A model generated the notes under the pieces. The model was not told the DNA's origin, ran no database searches, and saw nothing but the letters and a program-made list of their open reading frames with translations. Positions 1 to 12,860 of a stretch of DNA of 64,000 bases are shown here, piece by piece. The DNA is from Xylogone sp. PMI_703 (Eukaryota; Ascomycota; Leotiomycetes), in contig JAJTUQ010000016.1 of assembly GCA_021399445.1 (NCBI GenBank), forward strand, positions 62,001 to 126,000, given 5' to 3'. Each line of letters starts with the position of its first letter. The first letter of the stretch is position 1. The position numbers and the translations under genes are program-made.

Positions 1-1
1 C

Positions 2-1552
2 AGCAACATATATTCCGACAACGTGACTATAAACGCGACCCAAGTAGGACCTTCATGTGTTCAAGGTAATCCAGCGTGGAATACTGGTACTGATTCCACA
101 CCTACTGGCGATGAAGACTGTCTACTCCTTGATATTCTCGTTCCTGCGAATCCGGTCTCCTCCAATCTCCCGGTTATGGTACAAATTCATGGCGGAGGTA
201 TGGTAGTATTATATCTGCTTGGACTGTATTACCTTGATATTGACCTGTTCAAAAGGCTACACCATAGGTTCTTCTGAAACTATTGCCCCTGGTAACTCCC
301 TTGTTTACCAATCTAACGGGAGTCTCATCTACGTCTCTATCCAATACCGTCTAGGCGCGTACGGGTTTCTCGGTGGTGCCGAGGTACTAGCGGATGGCGT
401 TGCAAATGTAGGCCTGCTTGACCAACGGGCAGCATTGAATTGGGTTCAACGTTACATTAGTAGATTTGGTGGAGATCCAAGTAAGGTAACCATCATTGGT
501 GGTAGTGCTGGCGGAGGTTCAGTCACAGACCAAATGATCCTTTATGGTGGCATGATTAACCCACCATTCAGGGCTGCAATTGCAGGTAGGTTCTATTTCA
601 TGGACTCAACTTCGAATTTTTGTGTGATAGAGACTCATAATCCCAGAATATCCATGGTGGCAACCATTTCACAATGATTCAGTTCTGCAGAGGCAGTATA
701 ACCTACTCCTAAACACCACCAACTGTGGCGACCTTGGGTGCCTCCGCTCCTTGCCAGCTATTCTGCTTGCCAATGCCACCGCACAGACTTACATTCTAGG
801 ATTTGACGCTGGAGAATATGGCTTTGGTGACTTTTATTATGGTCCATATGTGGATGGATTTATAATCCGCGATCTCCCTTCACAGGAATTCAAACAAGGC
901 CACTTTACAAAGGTTCCACTAATGACTAACAGAGAAGGGTACGAAGGTATTACATTTTCGAACCAAAATGTAACCACTATGGTGCAGGAGAGTTTGGACT
1001 TGCAGACCCTCTTTCCATATGCCAAACAGTCCTTCTTTAGCCGCCTCTATGACCTATATCCTAGATCATCATTCAACTCCACTTTCTATCAACGTGCCCA
1101 GCTTTTCGGCGACTTCATTATTAGTTGCCCATCATATTACATGGCAACTACTGTCTCCGACCTAGGAATTCCAGTATATAAACTAATTTTTGATGCCGGT
1201 TCCCAACTGCATGGAAGTCTCATACCGTTTACGGAGACAATAAATCTGAACGGTGAGGAAGGGTTATCCCTTTCTGATGTACTATGTTAATTTGTTGCTT
1301 TGTTTCATAGGAACCTCTAATAATGCTACAATTGCAAGCATTTTACGAAGCTATTACGTCTCATTCGCTACAGCATTAGATCCGAACACAAACTCATATA
1401 CCGATATTCCTCGTCCTTACTGGCCAACCTATCAGACAAATGGCTTTTCAGTTCTTAATGTAACATACACTGAGATCGATATAGCTCCAGATCAAGACGC
1501 ATCCGCACAGTGTGACTTCTTCCATAGCCAGAGTTACGTGGTTAGGAATTGA
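2..1552 (+). CDS. Type-B carboxylesterase/lipase, 5' partial
   Basis: The product is a secreted-type alpha/beta-hydrolase of the carboxylesterase type B family, expected to hydrolyse esters. The reading frame is already open at base 2, so the N-terminus lies outside the window. Exons are 2-197, 256-585, 647-1252 and 1311-1552; the three introns are 58-61 bp, begin GT and end AG, and all phases agree. Visible motifs are the oxyanion HGGGYTIGS (across intron 1), the nucleophile elbow GGSAGGGS (the usual GESAGG Glu is Gly, as seen in some fungal members), the acid region NREGYEG and the catalytic His in QLHGSLIPF. The C-terminal CDFFHSQSYVVRN is typical of the fungal subgroup. The substrate is unknown. 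There is no sign of disruption. Confidence 0.85.
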
Positions 1553-2661
1553 CCTAATCTGCACTAATCATGTGGTTGCGGTATGTGTCCGATTGCGAGA
1601 TGCTATCACATCAACATAAGTTTTGGCGTATGAAACTGTAGTTACGAACTTTATATAATGATATTCATGAGATATTATTTAACTCGGGTGTAATACCCCA
1701 TAGATATCAAGAATATGATATTGGTTTTTAGTTCTTGATCCAACAATGAGATCCAAATCCTTTCAAGCTAGCATAGTCTACCGTCATTATCTATCCATAT
1801 ACCATTGCTAAGATTAGTGTTAAAAAGTTTCCTTTCTACAAAGGGTGAGCTGAAAACTGAAAAAATGCAGCAAAGGCTTTGGGAGACGTTGATTGTGAGT
1901 TCGGGGTGGCGATGTACAAGCTCCTGGCAGACGTTCCCGGATCCAAACGTTCTTCCTTTAAACAGGAATAAAGGCAATCTGGTACTAATACTGAGAACCA
2001 CACTTGAAAGATACTCCACGCAAGCCTGAGGTTCGTTGAATACCACCAAGCGCAAATGATTAGGCGCAGAACCCAGAAGTCAACACCATAGTATAGCTCT
2101 CGAAACCCACGAGGAGGTTGTAGATCTTCTATAACTGTTCTATCCTTGTCAGGGGTGCGTTGACTAATCGCTAAGCTAGACAGAGGAGTGGTGTTAGATG
2201 AAGGAGTAGCTTTGAGTATCCAACATCCAACAACCGTTCATATTCTGTTGATTTTATGGAGCTAAGACACGCAGATGATGTTCTAGCCAAGGGGATTCAT
2301 TACTAAAAATTCAACTTTTTTAGTACATCATGCGCTGGTTAACTTTAGGTTACTTGCATCAGCAATTTACCATGTTAACTGAATAATGTCCAAGGCGCTG
2401 CCTCAGCAGTGCTGTGGGTGTTTTCCCGATTTGGCCGACTGTGGGGTTGGTGCCTGGGGCTGCCTTGAAGGTGCCTAGGGGCGGGCGAAGTGTGCCTGGA
2501 AGGGCCCCACCGACCAGGGCAGCTGAAGTGAATCCCGTCTCTTCGGTGCCTTGGCATGTGGAATACAAACATCATAATAAACGGCCACTTCGCGCACAAC
2601 TTCAGTGCTATAAGGTTTCTTCGGTCTTCTTCGTCCAAAAGTATCTTCATTCATCAGTTTC
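1553..2661. other. Intergenic stretch, no supported gene
   Basis: About 1.1 kb between the carboxylesterase and the DUF4246 gene. It is AT-rich except for a GC-rich patch at about 2395-2560 that holds overlapping short open frames on both strands. None of them resembles a protein family I know, and composition alone explains them. Confidence 0.5.
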
Positions 2662-4770
2662 ATGTTTAATTTTCTCTCTATCAATACAATTCGCACAATG
2701 TTTGGGCAAGCCTCTAAGTCTAGCCTTTCACAATCATCACGTTTCTCCCTTCCGGGTCTCACTCTTCCACTCAATTGGATTCCCGAGTGGTCAGGCGATC
2801 CTCATGTGAGATTGTTCAGGCATGCACTGGGGATGGACGATGATGAAGAGGCTGCGTACGTTTAGTGTCTCTTGTTTCTCGCTTTCCTCTAATGGCCGTC
2901 CAGGTTGGATCTTACCCCTCTGCGTGAATTCACAATGCTCCGAATCATGGATTCCATAACCGACAAACCAAATTGGAATGAAAAGGTATATCCCGTATTA
3001 TAAATAAATCATAATGTTGCTTATGCTTAAGCTCTTACCTTAGGTTTTTAATGAGACCATCTCGGAAAAGTGGAAACATGAAATGGTCCATGCTGAAGAT
3101 CGAGACGTCACTGAGGCCATGGCAAATTGGATCATCGAAGAGTTGCGCTACAAAGCCCAGATCTTCAAAGATACTGGAGCCGTTAGTATTTACAATGGAG
3201 ATGTTGTGAAATCAGACATTGCTGTGACATCAGACCTCAAACAGTCCTTGAGAAGTAATGTCAGAATTCTAGAAGATATTCCAGAAGTATACAAAGACTA
3301 TCACCCCGGATCAGATGACAAAGTTCTCGACTTGGTTCACCCATCGCTATTTCCACTAATTTATGGCCGTAGTAGAGTCCTCAAAGACACTCTCATCGGC
3401 TTGGACGACTGCATTGAGAATATCGGAAAAGGAATAATTGTGCCAACACCTCCTGATGACCAAACCGTATTTATCAAGGAGAAAGCTGGGGGTCACTCAT
3501 ATGGGGGTGATAACAGGCCTCCCTTTAGCAAGAAGTTTCAATGGCTGCCTTGCGAAGTCGAATTCTCAACCGATGGAAGCTCAAAGTTTGTGATTTTCCG
3601 GCTCATATAGATGTCATTAATTAACATCCAATTTAGGATTGTTAGCTACATCAATAATCTTCACCCTCAGAAACATAGGGAGTTATACGCCGTTGTTGAG
3701 CAACTTATTGACAAAGTAATTCCACTCTGGAATATGACGCTTACGCCTTTGAAGCATAGACATCTGAAATTTGAACGCGTACCCTTCGAATCACCTCAGT
3801 ACGACCCCGATCCAGAATATATACCCGACGAAAATCTTCCAGCAAGAGGGGACAATGAAGATGAGAATGCTTATTATGACCGTATCTGGGAATGGAAAGA
3901 GAGTCAAAGAGGAGTCATTCAACCCGATGCTGGGGAATTTCAACCGCCGTCGATGCCAGAACACTTAGAGTCGATGTATTTCAAACCAGGAACTAAAGAA
4001 TTAAAGGAGGAAGTGAAAGTCAACCTCAAACGTGATTATAAGGAAAGGGGTTTGCAGATTATTGTGAAGTTGGCAAACATTGAACTTACTCCCGAAAAGC
4101 CTGAGTACGAGGGTGGATCTTGGCACGTGGAGGGCCAGTTGGTAATATCTTCCGACTCTTGATACTGGACTGTGGATAACAAAATTTTCCTTAGAACGAA
4201 CACATCTGTGCTACTGCGATTTACTACTATGATAGCGAAAATATAACAGCTAGCCGCCTTGCTTTCCGTCAGCAATCGGATACAGATACGATAGATATCG
4301 GGTATCCTCAAAACGAAGAGAAGTGGCTTGAAGAAATCTTTGGCTGCCAGAACTGGAGTGCAGGCGTGCAGGAAGTTGGCTCAGTCCTTTGTTGCGAAGA
4401 TAGGCTCCTTACATTCCCGAATATATTACAGCACCAAGTCCAGCCCTTCAAGCTTGCTGATTTTACTAAACCCGGACATAGAAAAATTGTGGCCTTTTTC
4501 TTAGTTGATCCTAATATTAGGGTTATCTCTACCGCAAACGTACCCCCTCAACAGAGGTCCTGGTGGGGTGAAGAGATTGCGGATGTTAGGGGACTGAATA
4601 AACTTTCCGCGGAGCTGAAGGAAAATATCGTCAATAATGTCGACGACTTCCCTATTGGAATGGATGAGGCTAAGGAAATCAGGTTGGAGCTTATGGAGGA
4701 AAGGAAGGCGTATGTTGCTCAACAAGGGAAAATGTTTGAGTCGCCACAGTTTGCACTCTGCGAGCATTGA
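2662..4770 (+). CDS. DUF4246 family protein
   Basis: Five exons by splice and phase: 2662-2855, 2904-2985, 3044-3585, 3637-4141 and 4195-4770, giving about 632 residues, the usual size for fungal DUF4246 proteins. The N-terminus carries PGLTLPLNWIPEW; the middle has the conserved RWLPCEVEF-like segment (here FQWLPCEVEF), YINNLHPQKHRELY, and the KP.YEGGSWHVEGQ block with a His; the C-terminal half has TKPGHRKIVAFFLVDPNIRVIST and PPQQR. The GGSWH...GHRKI layout resembles a 2-oxoglutarate/Fe(II) oxygenase-like fold, but that is inference. The biological role is unknown. An alternative in-frame start lies at 2698. The coding frame is intact. Confidence 0.88.
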
Positions 4771-5297
4771 ACCTATTTGTCAGAGTTTGTAGAGTTGCCA
4801 AATGTGCTGTTTCATTTTGCTTAGGCGTTGAATACTTTACAGTTTTATATATTGATCTTGCAATTGTTTTTTACTCCTAGGGAGTCAAGCTTGGCCGCAC
4901 CAACCCTCCACAGGCACCATACTCAAGAACTAATATAAAGAGATGCTTGAGAGAGTCGCTTTCGGATATCTCGATCTGCCGATTGTTTTCACCACCCTCA
5001 GGTATGCATCATAAATTACATTTGTTAAAAATCGTTTCATAATGATCAATGCATACATGCCATTTAAGTGCTCTATATGAATTCTTAAGTTAACTATACA
5101 AAAGACAGTAACAATATTGTCACTTTCAATGCTACGCTATTCCGATCTCGGACGATTGTGCGCTTATTACTAGCTCTGATTACACATCCGATTTTCCCGA
5201 AGTTATCGCCTCCTAACATTGCTTGAAATATTTACAAGTTTTCTTTTTTCTCTAAGGTTGTACATTTTAGACAACATGAGATACTCGTCTTTTCAAA
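4771..5297. other. Intergenic stretch, no supported gene
   Basis: About 530 bp of AT-rich DNA forming the 3' flank of the DUF4246 gene and the promoter of the DUF3431 gene. It is pyrimidine-rich just upstream of the next start (tttcttttttctct at about 5240). I see nothing else in it. Confidence 0.5.
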
Positions 5298-6446
5298 ATG
5301 AGGCGTAAAACACGAAGAGCTTTGGTCAATGTATCATTCTTTTGCAGCGCCCTTTTCCTAATACTCTTCCTTACTGGTAATGGATCATCATCCCACAGGA
5401 CCTTCAAATGGACTACAGTACACTACAAGCCTAAGTCCACGAATATGCCGGACGCTCGCGGTATCTGTCCCCGCTTAACAGATGTTTCTAAGCCCGCTCT
5501 AGTTGTTGCACGGGTTACTGCTGATGATACAAACTGGCTTAACCGTCTCGCGGATAAATATCATTTCTGTGTCTACACAGCCGACGCCCCCTTAGACAAA
5601 TCTAAAACAACTCTCCAAGTCCCGGAGAATCGTGGCCATGAAGCAATGGCCTATCTGACTTTTTTGATTGATAACTACGATCATATTCCATCTGCTGGGG
5701 CTGTATTTGTGCACGGATCGCGATGGTCATGGCATAATGATTCTCCTGACTATGACAACGCGGAGCTTCTTGCAGCATTGGACATATCTTCAGCGCTGGA
5801 ACCATGGGGTTATCATAATCTTCGCTGTGATTGGAGCGCAAGCACATGTCCAACTTCAGATATCGCTGCACAAGGTAGTCTTGCGACGTCTGTCAACGCT
5901 ATGCTCGAGCCCTGGAATCAGCGTGTAGTGTCTGATGCGGCTTTGCCGCGTGCTCTAATAGCCTTGTTCGATGACAACGAATCATCGACTCAGGGAAGTG
6001 AATCACAGCTGGGTCGTAACGACGTTCTGCGGTCTCAGTGTTGTGCGCAGTTTGTAGTTTCAAGGGAGAGTATATGGAGACATTCACGCCAGGAGTATAT
6101 AGCTCTGCGACAGTGGCTGCTCGATGGCAGCAATCAGCGAGCCGGCCGTCAACCATCGAGTGAGAGCAATGCTGCGCCACAAGATGATCGGATTGCAGGT
6201 CGAATTCTGTCGTACGTATGGCATATCCTTTTTCTACAGACAAATGGTCAAACAGCTGGGAGTACCACAAAGCACATTGATCTGGACCGCCTGAATGCAT
6301 TAGCATGCCCATCTGCTGCGGAGTGTTATTGCCGATTATACGGGCGATGCAATCTCGAACACTGCAGCGCAGGGCGATGTCATGGACAGTATACTATCCC
6401 GCCTGGCTTTCGACTGCCTGAAGATTGGGCAGCTACACATTCATAA
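5298..6446 (+). CDS. DUF3431 family protein, membrane-anchored
   Basis: A single-exon gene of 382 aa. The N-terminus is basic (MRRKTRR) followed by one hydrophobic segment at about residues 10-27, giving a type II membrane anchor or uncleaved signal. DUF3431 follows: the ARVTADDTNWL start, VPENRGHEAMAYLTFLIDNY, an AVFVHGSRWSWHND segment and a Cys-rich end (CPSAAECYCRLYGRCNLEHC). These are the conserved blocks of this fungal family, which is often found near glycosyltransferase-like and secretory genes. The function is not established; a Golgi or ER luminal role is inference from the topology. The ATG at 5298 is the first in frame and sits directly before the basic/hydrophobic leader. Confidence 0.88.
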   Translation: MRRKTRRALVNVSFFCSALFLILFLTGNGSSSHRTFKWTTVHYKPKSTNMPDARGICPRLTDVSKPALVVARVTADDTNWLNRLADKYHFCVYTADAPLDKSKTTLQVPENRGHEAMAYLTFLIDNYDHIPSAGAVFVHGSRWSWHNDSPDYDNAELLAALDISSALEPWGYHNLRCDWSASTCPTSDIAAQGSLATSVNAMLEPWNQRVVSDAALPRALIALFDDNESSTQGSESQLGRNDVLRSQCCAQFVVSRESIWRHSRQEYIALRQWLLDGSNQRAGRQPSSESNAAPQDDRIAGRILSYVWHILFLQTNGQTAGSTTKHIDLDRLNALACPSAAECYCRLYGRCNLEHCSAGRCHGQYTIPPGFRLPEDWAATHS

Positions 6447-6742
6447 TCGAAGTTTGAAACCCAAGCATCTGGGCAAAAAGCAATGGAATTGCCAAATAAA
6501 ATTGATAGACTATTTATCTGTACAGTCAACAATAATGTATATGATTATAATTTGTTGTCTGCATATCGAAGACTCTCGGAGAAAGGGTAATAAGTATCCT
6601 CGAGAGGCGTACCTTATCGTGTGGTACGAAATCACATGATAGAACGCATCAATATTATTTTGTATTTACATTGATATTTATAGATTATTTTAAGGCTTCG
6701 ATCTCTATCAGGTTGTTGATACTATCTTACCAATGTTGCTTT

Positions 6743-8962
6743 CTATGGAAGAGTAGTAAATACGTTCAACAATGCTGGGTAATTTGGTGTGCCTACTTGA
6801 ATGTCAGTCACATACTATACGTTATCATCTTATAGATGAAATGACTGAAAAAGGAAGGATAAACCAGAGAAGAACTCACCTAGGCCGGTGACCGGATCCC
6901 ATCCCTCCACGGCTGTGAAGCCGTTTGTCCCACACCCAGGGTTTGAACCACTCGTAATATCGGTGAAGGCGCTTGGGTTTTCATACATTACGGGGTTAAT
7001 GAACCCCACACTGCTCTTACCGGCAGCAGCTCTCTCATTGTTAATCAAAGTAATGATTGATCCAAATGTGGGAGAGGAAGCACTAGTTCCAAATACTGGT
7101 TCCAGCACGCCATCGATAACGGTCGCGTAGAAGGCACCGTTAGCTGAGACATCAGGATATCCACGTGTGGTTTGGGAGTTGTTATATTGTGTAGCAGAGA
7201 ATGAAGGCCTATGGTTTGCGAAGTAGGAGGCAACAGCAGAAGCTTGGTATGATGGCAGCGGGAAAACATTGGAGAAACCACCACCAGAGAAGATCTCCGT
7301 TGCACAGGCCTCTTCTGGGCTGGTTGCCGTAACTGAGGTTCCAGGCTTCACCTGCGTTGCACCAACACTCGTTACGAAAGGGCAAGTTCCTGGCCATGTG
7401 GGATTGAATGTTCCCGAGTTCGCGTTCTGCCCTGTTAAGGAGCCTCCAGCGCAGCCTGCTCTAGAGCAGCATTGTCCTAACTGACCGGCCACACCAGCAT
7501 CACCTGAGGAATAAAGGATCGTCGAACCAGCAAGGCCAAGCTTCATGTACTCGTTACACTGTCGTTGCAAATAGGATGCCGGGAAGATGGCCTCGTCGGA
7601 GCCGTATGAAACGCTGAATACAGCAGCAGGTGCAAAAGTGCCGCAGGACTCACGTCGATATGCGGGATCGAATCTAATTCTGGTCAGGGTTGTTTCAGTA
7701 AGAATGAAGAAGAAAATGAATGCTTACTCTGGGTTGTCTCCTCCTCCAGATGTACAATATGATCCATCTACTGCATCGAGCCAAGTGTTGAAACTAGCAT
7801 CTCCGTTTTCGCCCACTCCAATCTGATATAGAGTAACCTTTTGAGGAAACACTAGAGTTTATTAGTAATCAGATCACCGCAAAGCATGAAATAGTATAAA
7901 TTATTTACCAAGAGCAATTGCGTATTGTAAGTCTAAATCGGATTCTCCGTTATTATTCGGGTTTGAGCCTCTTGTAGGAATAGTTGCACCATCTGCGAGA
8001 TTCAGTACTGGTCCAGTACCAGACGGGACCTCTCTTGCGAATTGACTGTAGAATGAATTGAGATCGGTCTGGACAAAAGTGTTAGGCGAGAGCTCGACGA
8101 TACCATATGACGAGCTATTTTCCTGTTAGTTGATGAGTGCACATAGCAAACACATTCAGGGGCCTAACAGAGCCAATGAGCCATTTGGAAAGCCATATAA
8201 GGCACGAAGACAATCAGGGGTAATAGTCGTATCGCATGTGGCCAGACTAAGCGCTGCGTCTGGCTTAGGAGCAAGATCGGGACTTCCTAGTCTCATGTTC
8301 GTATATATATCGTTGCTCTGTTTAATAGAGCGCTTTTTGGCCTTTATAGGCGTAACAATGGCATCAAAATGCACAGTTGGAGTTACAAAATCAATATGCT
8401 CCCGGAGATGCTGTGGGATCTTGTAGTCCTCGCAACCTAGATGATCTTGGCCAGTTTTGTGGTGCGCGTAGATGTTGTATTCTGTGTGTAGCAGAGCTTC
8501 CGCTTCTTGCACAGTTACATCAAGTTTAAGCCAGTTGCGGCCATTAGACAGTTTGATCCTGGAATCCTCAATTCCAGAAGCCATTAACCAGGACTTTACG
8601 GACTCAACGGTCTCTTCTGATGCGGCGAATGTATCCGCTATCTAGTCATGTGAGCCGAGTCACAGGCAGATGTGTGCTAGATAACAGATATTTACCTTAT
8701 CCATACTCCAGTGTTTGCCATAGTTAGGGCTGGAGGGGTGCGATACATCCATTAAAAATTCATAGCCCAGGTCCAGATTTCGCTGAGTCAAACCAATAGA
8801 CAGCGGCAACCTAGCATCGCGATTGACCCTGACATCGCGCTTGATCCATTGTTCAACCTGCAACTCACGCCTCTCGTGTACTATATGAGAAGACGGTGTT
8901 ACCGGGACCGCAAAAGCGAAGGTTGAGAGCCCACTGAGAATGATGAAGACTGAAAACTTCAT
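6743..8962 (-). CDS. Sedolisin-family tripeptidyl peptidase, secreted
   Basis: Six exons on the minus strand: 8696-8962, 8169-8641, 7909-8114, 7728-7851, 6880-7673 and 6743-6792, giving about 637 aa, normal for a fungal sedolisin prepro-enzyme. A signal peptide (MKFSVFIILSGLSTFAFA) is followed by the prodomain (LTQRNLDLGYEFLMDVSHP; YGKHWS). Catalytic elements are the Glu/Asp pair in ESDLDLQYAIA, the oxyanion Asp in YSSGDAGVAG and Ser in GTSASSP; the calcium-site end is GWDPVTGLGTPNYPALL. The last small exon is needed to give this ending, so the longer open frame stopping at 6830 is intron read-through. The likely role is acid extracellular release of tripeptides from proteins. All phases agree and no break is visible. 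Confidence 0.92.
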
Positions 8963-11855
8963 GATGTTAAGACAGTGTGATCTCTTCAGATAGAAAGAGA
9001 ACCGGAACTTACGTCTAACTCATGTCCTCTAGGCTTTTTATGTTAATCATTTGGGCCAAGAAAGAACATCTACCTTCCAAATACATAAGACTCCGACAAT
9101 TTTCTACTGGTGGAGTACAAGGGCGTAGTAACCTTGCAGTTTTCGGTATGCATTGTCTTTGGACCTCGAAAATAAGTTTGACAGGGGGCACATATCATTT
9201 CGTGAACAGAGAATAACTTCAGTGTGACCTTAACAGGAAGGTTCAACAGCGACGAGATAGGAAGAACACCTGAAGAAACACTGGGTGATACAATTGTAAC
9301 AACCACACCACGCGGAGCATCTAGCAAATAGCGTGCAAAGTAAGCCGGATAAATCTTCCCCATGACCTAGCATATACATAACCTTCCTAAGAGTTGCTAG
9401 CTTACTATATAATTAGTTATATTATCCGAGACTATGAGGAATCTAGAAGGCGAAGCTAGGTAGGATGGGATTTCATCCGACGAGTCCTCGGGCCATAATT
9501 CGTATCGCTGTATATGGAAGAACGACGAGCTACTGCACCTACACAAAGCTTATCTAAGACAGACCGGGTATATCGGCGCAGCAGTTGATAAAGGTATAGG
9601 TCAGGCCGCACTTCATAACTCTACCTAGCTAAGTGCCTGCTTTGATATCGGATGAAAAACTCCGACTACCCTACAAATACAGGAAGCTTAATTCCGATAC
9701 AGTAATCTATCCACTAAGCGGTTAAAGACTCAGATCCAAGTCGATTATGGTGGTCTTAGGACTTAACATTCTTTTGGAAGGTAAAATCGCAGGAGCCTCT
9801 TTTAGAAGGTCATTGTATTACTTGCGGAACGGGATTCCGAAAGAAGGAAATATGAGTCAAAGAAACAGATTTATATTGCTGAGGTGCGATAGTATGTATA
9901 CTAAAACAAGCAATGTTCAATTCTTAGTATTAAAATATGCGGCCGATAAACAATCCCGACTTTGTTTGTCAAAGATGTGGGAGAGGGGAAATTGGATTGT
10001 TCGGAGTGAGCCAAGATGGGGGCGCAGCCACGACGATACCGCCGGGTGGACCAAGGATGCTAAGCAACGCCAAGTCAGTGGTACAATTGATCACATATGG
10101 GTAAGGATACCTTATTAGTAATATGAACAATTCCCCGTTGCGGTATGGGTAGGTATCGTTCTTTTTAGAGAATGTTTTTATTGTAAAGATACTTGAACAT
10201 GATGCATATAATAACATCCAATTTCAAATTAAAAATCATGGATTTGATCATTTATATTCTAATTACATTAGAATCTATATCCTCTAAGGGTTTGTCGAAA
10301 CGTTTAAATTTCAAAGTCCTCACAAAGCTTGAGCTTTATCGCTATGAACGGCTAATACCGGCATGTGCTTCAGCAATTCTTGGCCGCATTCAAGTTAACG
10401 TAATTTTATTAAGGTACAAACTAATATACTAATCGTTATAAATAAGACTGAGATTATTAATTGTTAAAGAAATAACATAATCTACGAGATAATGTGCAAC
10501 AGGTTCGTTAGTCGGCAGTCGCCGAGCACAAGAGAAGCCGGGAATGGTAACAGTGTCGATTGCCTGTATTGGGAAAGTCGAAGATGGACGCGTCACTATT
10601 GATGATAATGAATGCCTATTTCGATCAGCTAAGCTTAAAATAGTACTAACTGATTCCCAATCAAATTTCTTTTGTTAGACCAGCCAATACTGTATGCTAT
10701 CACTCTCTGCTTACCTTTTATATGTCGCATTTTATTCTCATATATCACCGCATCATAAGCTGTATATGAAGTATATGAAGCTCATTCTCCGTCTGTGTAA
10801 CACCATCTTGCAGTGATTTGAGGGGAGGAGTCCCACTCCGGTTCCTATTTAGCGTTATGATGGAGCTGAGGTGAAATGCAACGGTGAAGGGCGCGGTATT
10901 CGTAGTTGATGCTCAATTTCTGAGATCACGTCTTATTATATTATTACGTACTCAAACGATATCGGTATAGCCCCCTCCTAGGCCCCGTGTGGGGTTCTAA
11001 TTCGTCGTTATCCCACATCAGCAATACGATATGCTGCCCTTTCTTCTGTTATATTAACTTGTATACGGCCAGCTTGGTCAGGTCTCGATAAAGGATGACG
11101 GCTTGTAATTAGTTATTTTATTCAAAAGAGAAGGTAGTCAGAGGGTAAAGATGACAAGCACCGCCGAAATTCGGAGGACTTACATCTACATGATAAAAAA
11201 GAGTCGAATAACTAAATTCTACTGGTGGGAGCGCCCAAACTAGGTTCTTCAGTTCGCTAAGAGCCGAATTTATCGCAGGAGCTCGTAACGGACGAGAATG
11301 TCTGCTGGAAGCTTCGCCAAATGACCTCTAAATAACAAGCCTGGTAGCGCCGGGTTTGCTTTCCTCTGTCACATCCACAACCTGGGCACCGCTATAACCA
11401 TCATTGCCGCTTTTCTCCACTGTTCTATCTCACTACCAAAGCATTTACGTAGTTCGCACGATTGATTTCCTGGTTGGTAAAGGAGTCACCCATGACCGTG
11501 GAGGGAGGATGGAAAAGTATGCTGCTGATGCAAAAGACTCGAACCTTTCAGGCGGGCCTTGTGGGCCAAGATACGGCTGTGACCCTACGCTGGGAGGAGG
11601 GTTTTACTCCGTACTACGGGCAATCACTTGTCTGCGGGGAGGCCCGAAGTAGCATTATTTATACATCCATTTATACATTCATTTATGCATATTGCAATTG
11701 TATAGCACCGAAATTATGTTACACAACAATTTATGAGTAGATAAGTTCTTCAGCTTATATATACATCTTGTCTTTCGCAAAGTCTGGGATAAGTTATGGC
11801 TGTAAATGTAAGGCCACCCAAGGAGATTGCAGAACCCCAAAGACGACGGTATAGG
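8963..11855. other. AT-rich gene desert
   Basis: Nearly 2.9 kb without a gene I can support. Several open frames of 60-120 codons occur on both strands (for example 9070-9363 minus and 9747-10118 plus), but none has a recognisable motif or a plausible splice partner. The stretch reads like mutated, probably once-repetitive sequence. Confidence 0.45.
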
Positions 11856-12860
11856 ATGGCGGTGACTTTAGCAGCTAAGATTATTGCTCTTACAGGAGGT
11901 GCTAGTGGGATCGGCTTGGCAACTGCGACTTCTCGTGGAGTCAAATTGTCCATTGCCGATGTTAACTTAAATGCTTTGGATTTGGCTCAATCATATTTTG
12001 TGAAGCAAGGTGTAGGGGATAGATGGATCAAGAATACTGTGGAACAGTTCGGACGACTGGACGGGTCTGCCAATTGCGCTGGCGTAGCTGGTCACCAATT
12101 CAGTGCGAACTCAGTGGCAGATGTGAGTGATGAGCAATGGAATTTTGATATTGGCGTGTATCTGACTGGTATGGAAGTTACCTCAGTTGATCTCTTTCAT
12201 GTCTTTGAGTGTGGCTACACTCCCACCTACTCACGGCATGTATCATGTACGTACGTATGAGATTGGTGGTTTGGTAGTCAGATGGTATGTATTGAAGTGG
12301 GTGTGGGAAGGAGGAGTATATATACTATACTCCCCTTCTCGATTAGTACTAGTGCCCCAACATTGAGATAGTAGGACCTAATTAGCGATTATCTAATTTA
12401 AGCATGATGAACTCCATTCGGATTGAACTTCAGAACATAACTTAAAGGGGGAGCACCGTTTCAGTTGCTTTAGTTGGGGGACAAGTTGTTCTGCCTAAGG
12501 CGAGTGCCTACTCAGTTATCGGACTGGTCCGTAGTGTAGCCCAAGAGTTTGGCAGTTCAAATATTTGTATAAATGCTGTGGTACCTGGAGCCATCCAGGA
12601 CACGGGAAGGTACCGCCAGGCTGCTTCAACTTTAACTCTAGCAGGATCAGAGGAATCAGCTGCGACCAGGCGGACGCAGATGGCAGCGCTAGGGCGCACA
12701 GGAACTTCAGCTGAGGTTGCGGAACTAATAGCTTTGACTACTTAGTCCAAAAGCTCGTTTGTTACTGGTGCTGTTTATAATGTGGAGACCGACGACCTGC
12801 CAGCTTCGGTTTGGCAGGCAGCGTTGGAGTCTGCGGATTATTGGCCAATGGCTAACATTA
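11856..12860 (+). pseudogene. Short-chain dehydrogenase (SDR) pseudogene
   Basis: Two recognisable pieces of a classical SDR. The first (from 11856) has the Rossmann motif TGGASGIGLATA, then FGRLDGSANCAGVAG, matching the NAG region. The second (about 12447-12860) has the segment after the catalytic strand, GLVRSVAQEFG, VVPGAI and SSFVTGAVYNV. Evidence of decay: residues are missing between the nucleotide-binding loop and the NAG region; the link between the pieces is lost after about 12180; the active-site Tyr/Lys segment reads AYSVIG where family members have YSASK; and an in-frame TAG lies at 12743-12745. It is therefore not expected to be catalytic. Confidence 0.75.

Noticed and set aside
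2375..2774. Overlapping frames on both strands in a GC-rich patch
   Set aside because: No family motif; composition explains the absence of stops.
6830..6879. Sedolisin reading on to a stop at 6830 without splicing
   Set aside because: The extension lacks the conserved GTPNY ending, which is found after splicing a GTGAGT..AAGTAG intron.
9465..9510. Hammerhead ribozyme-like core (GACGAGTCCTCGG)
   Set aside because: The CTGATGA and GAAA core elements are not both present.
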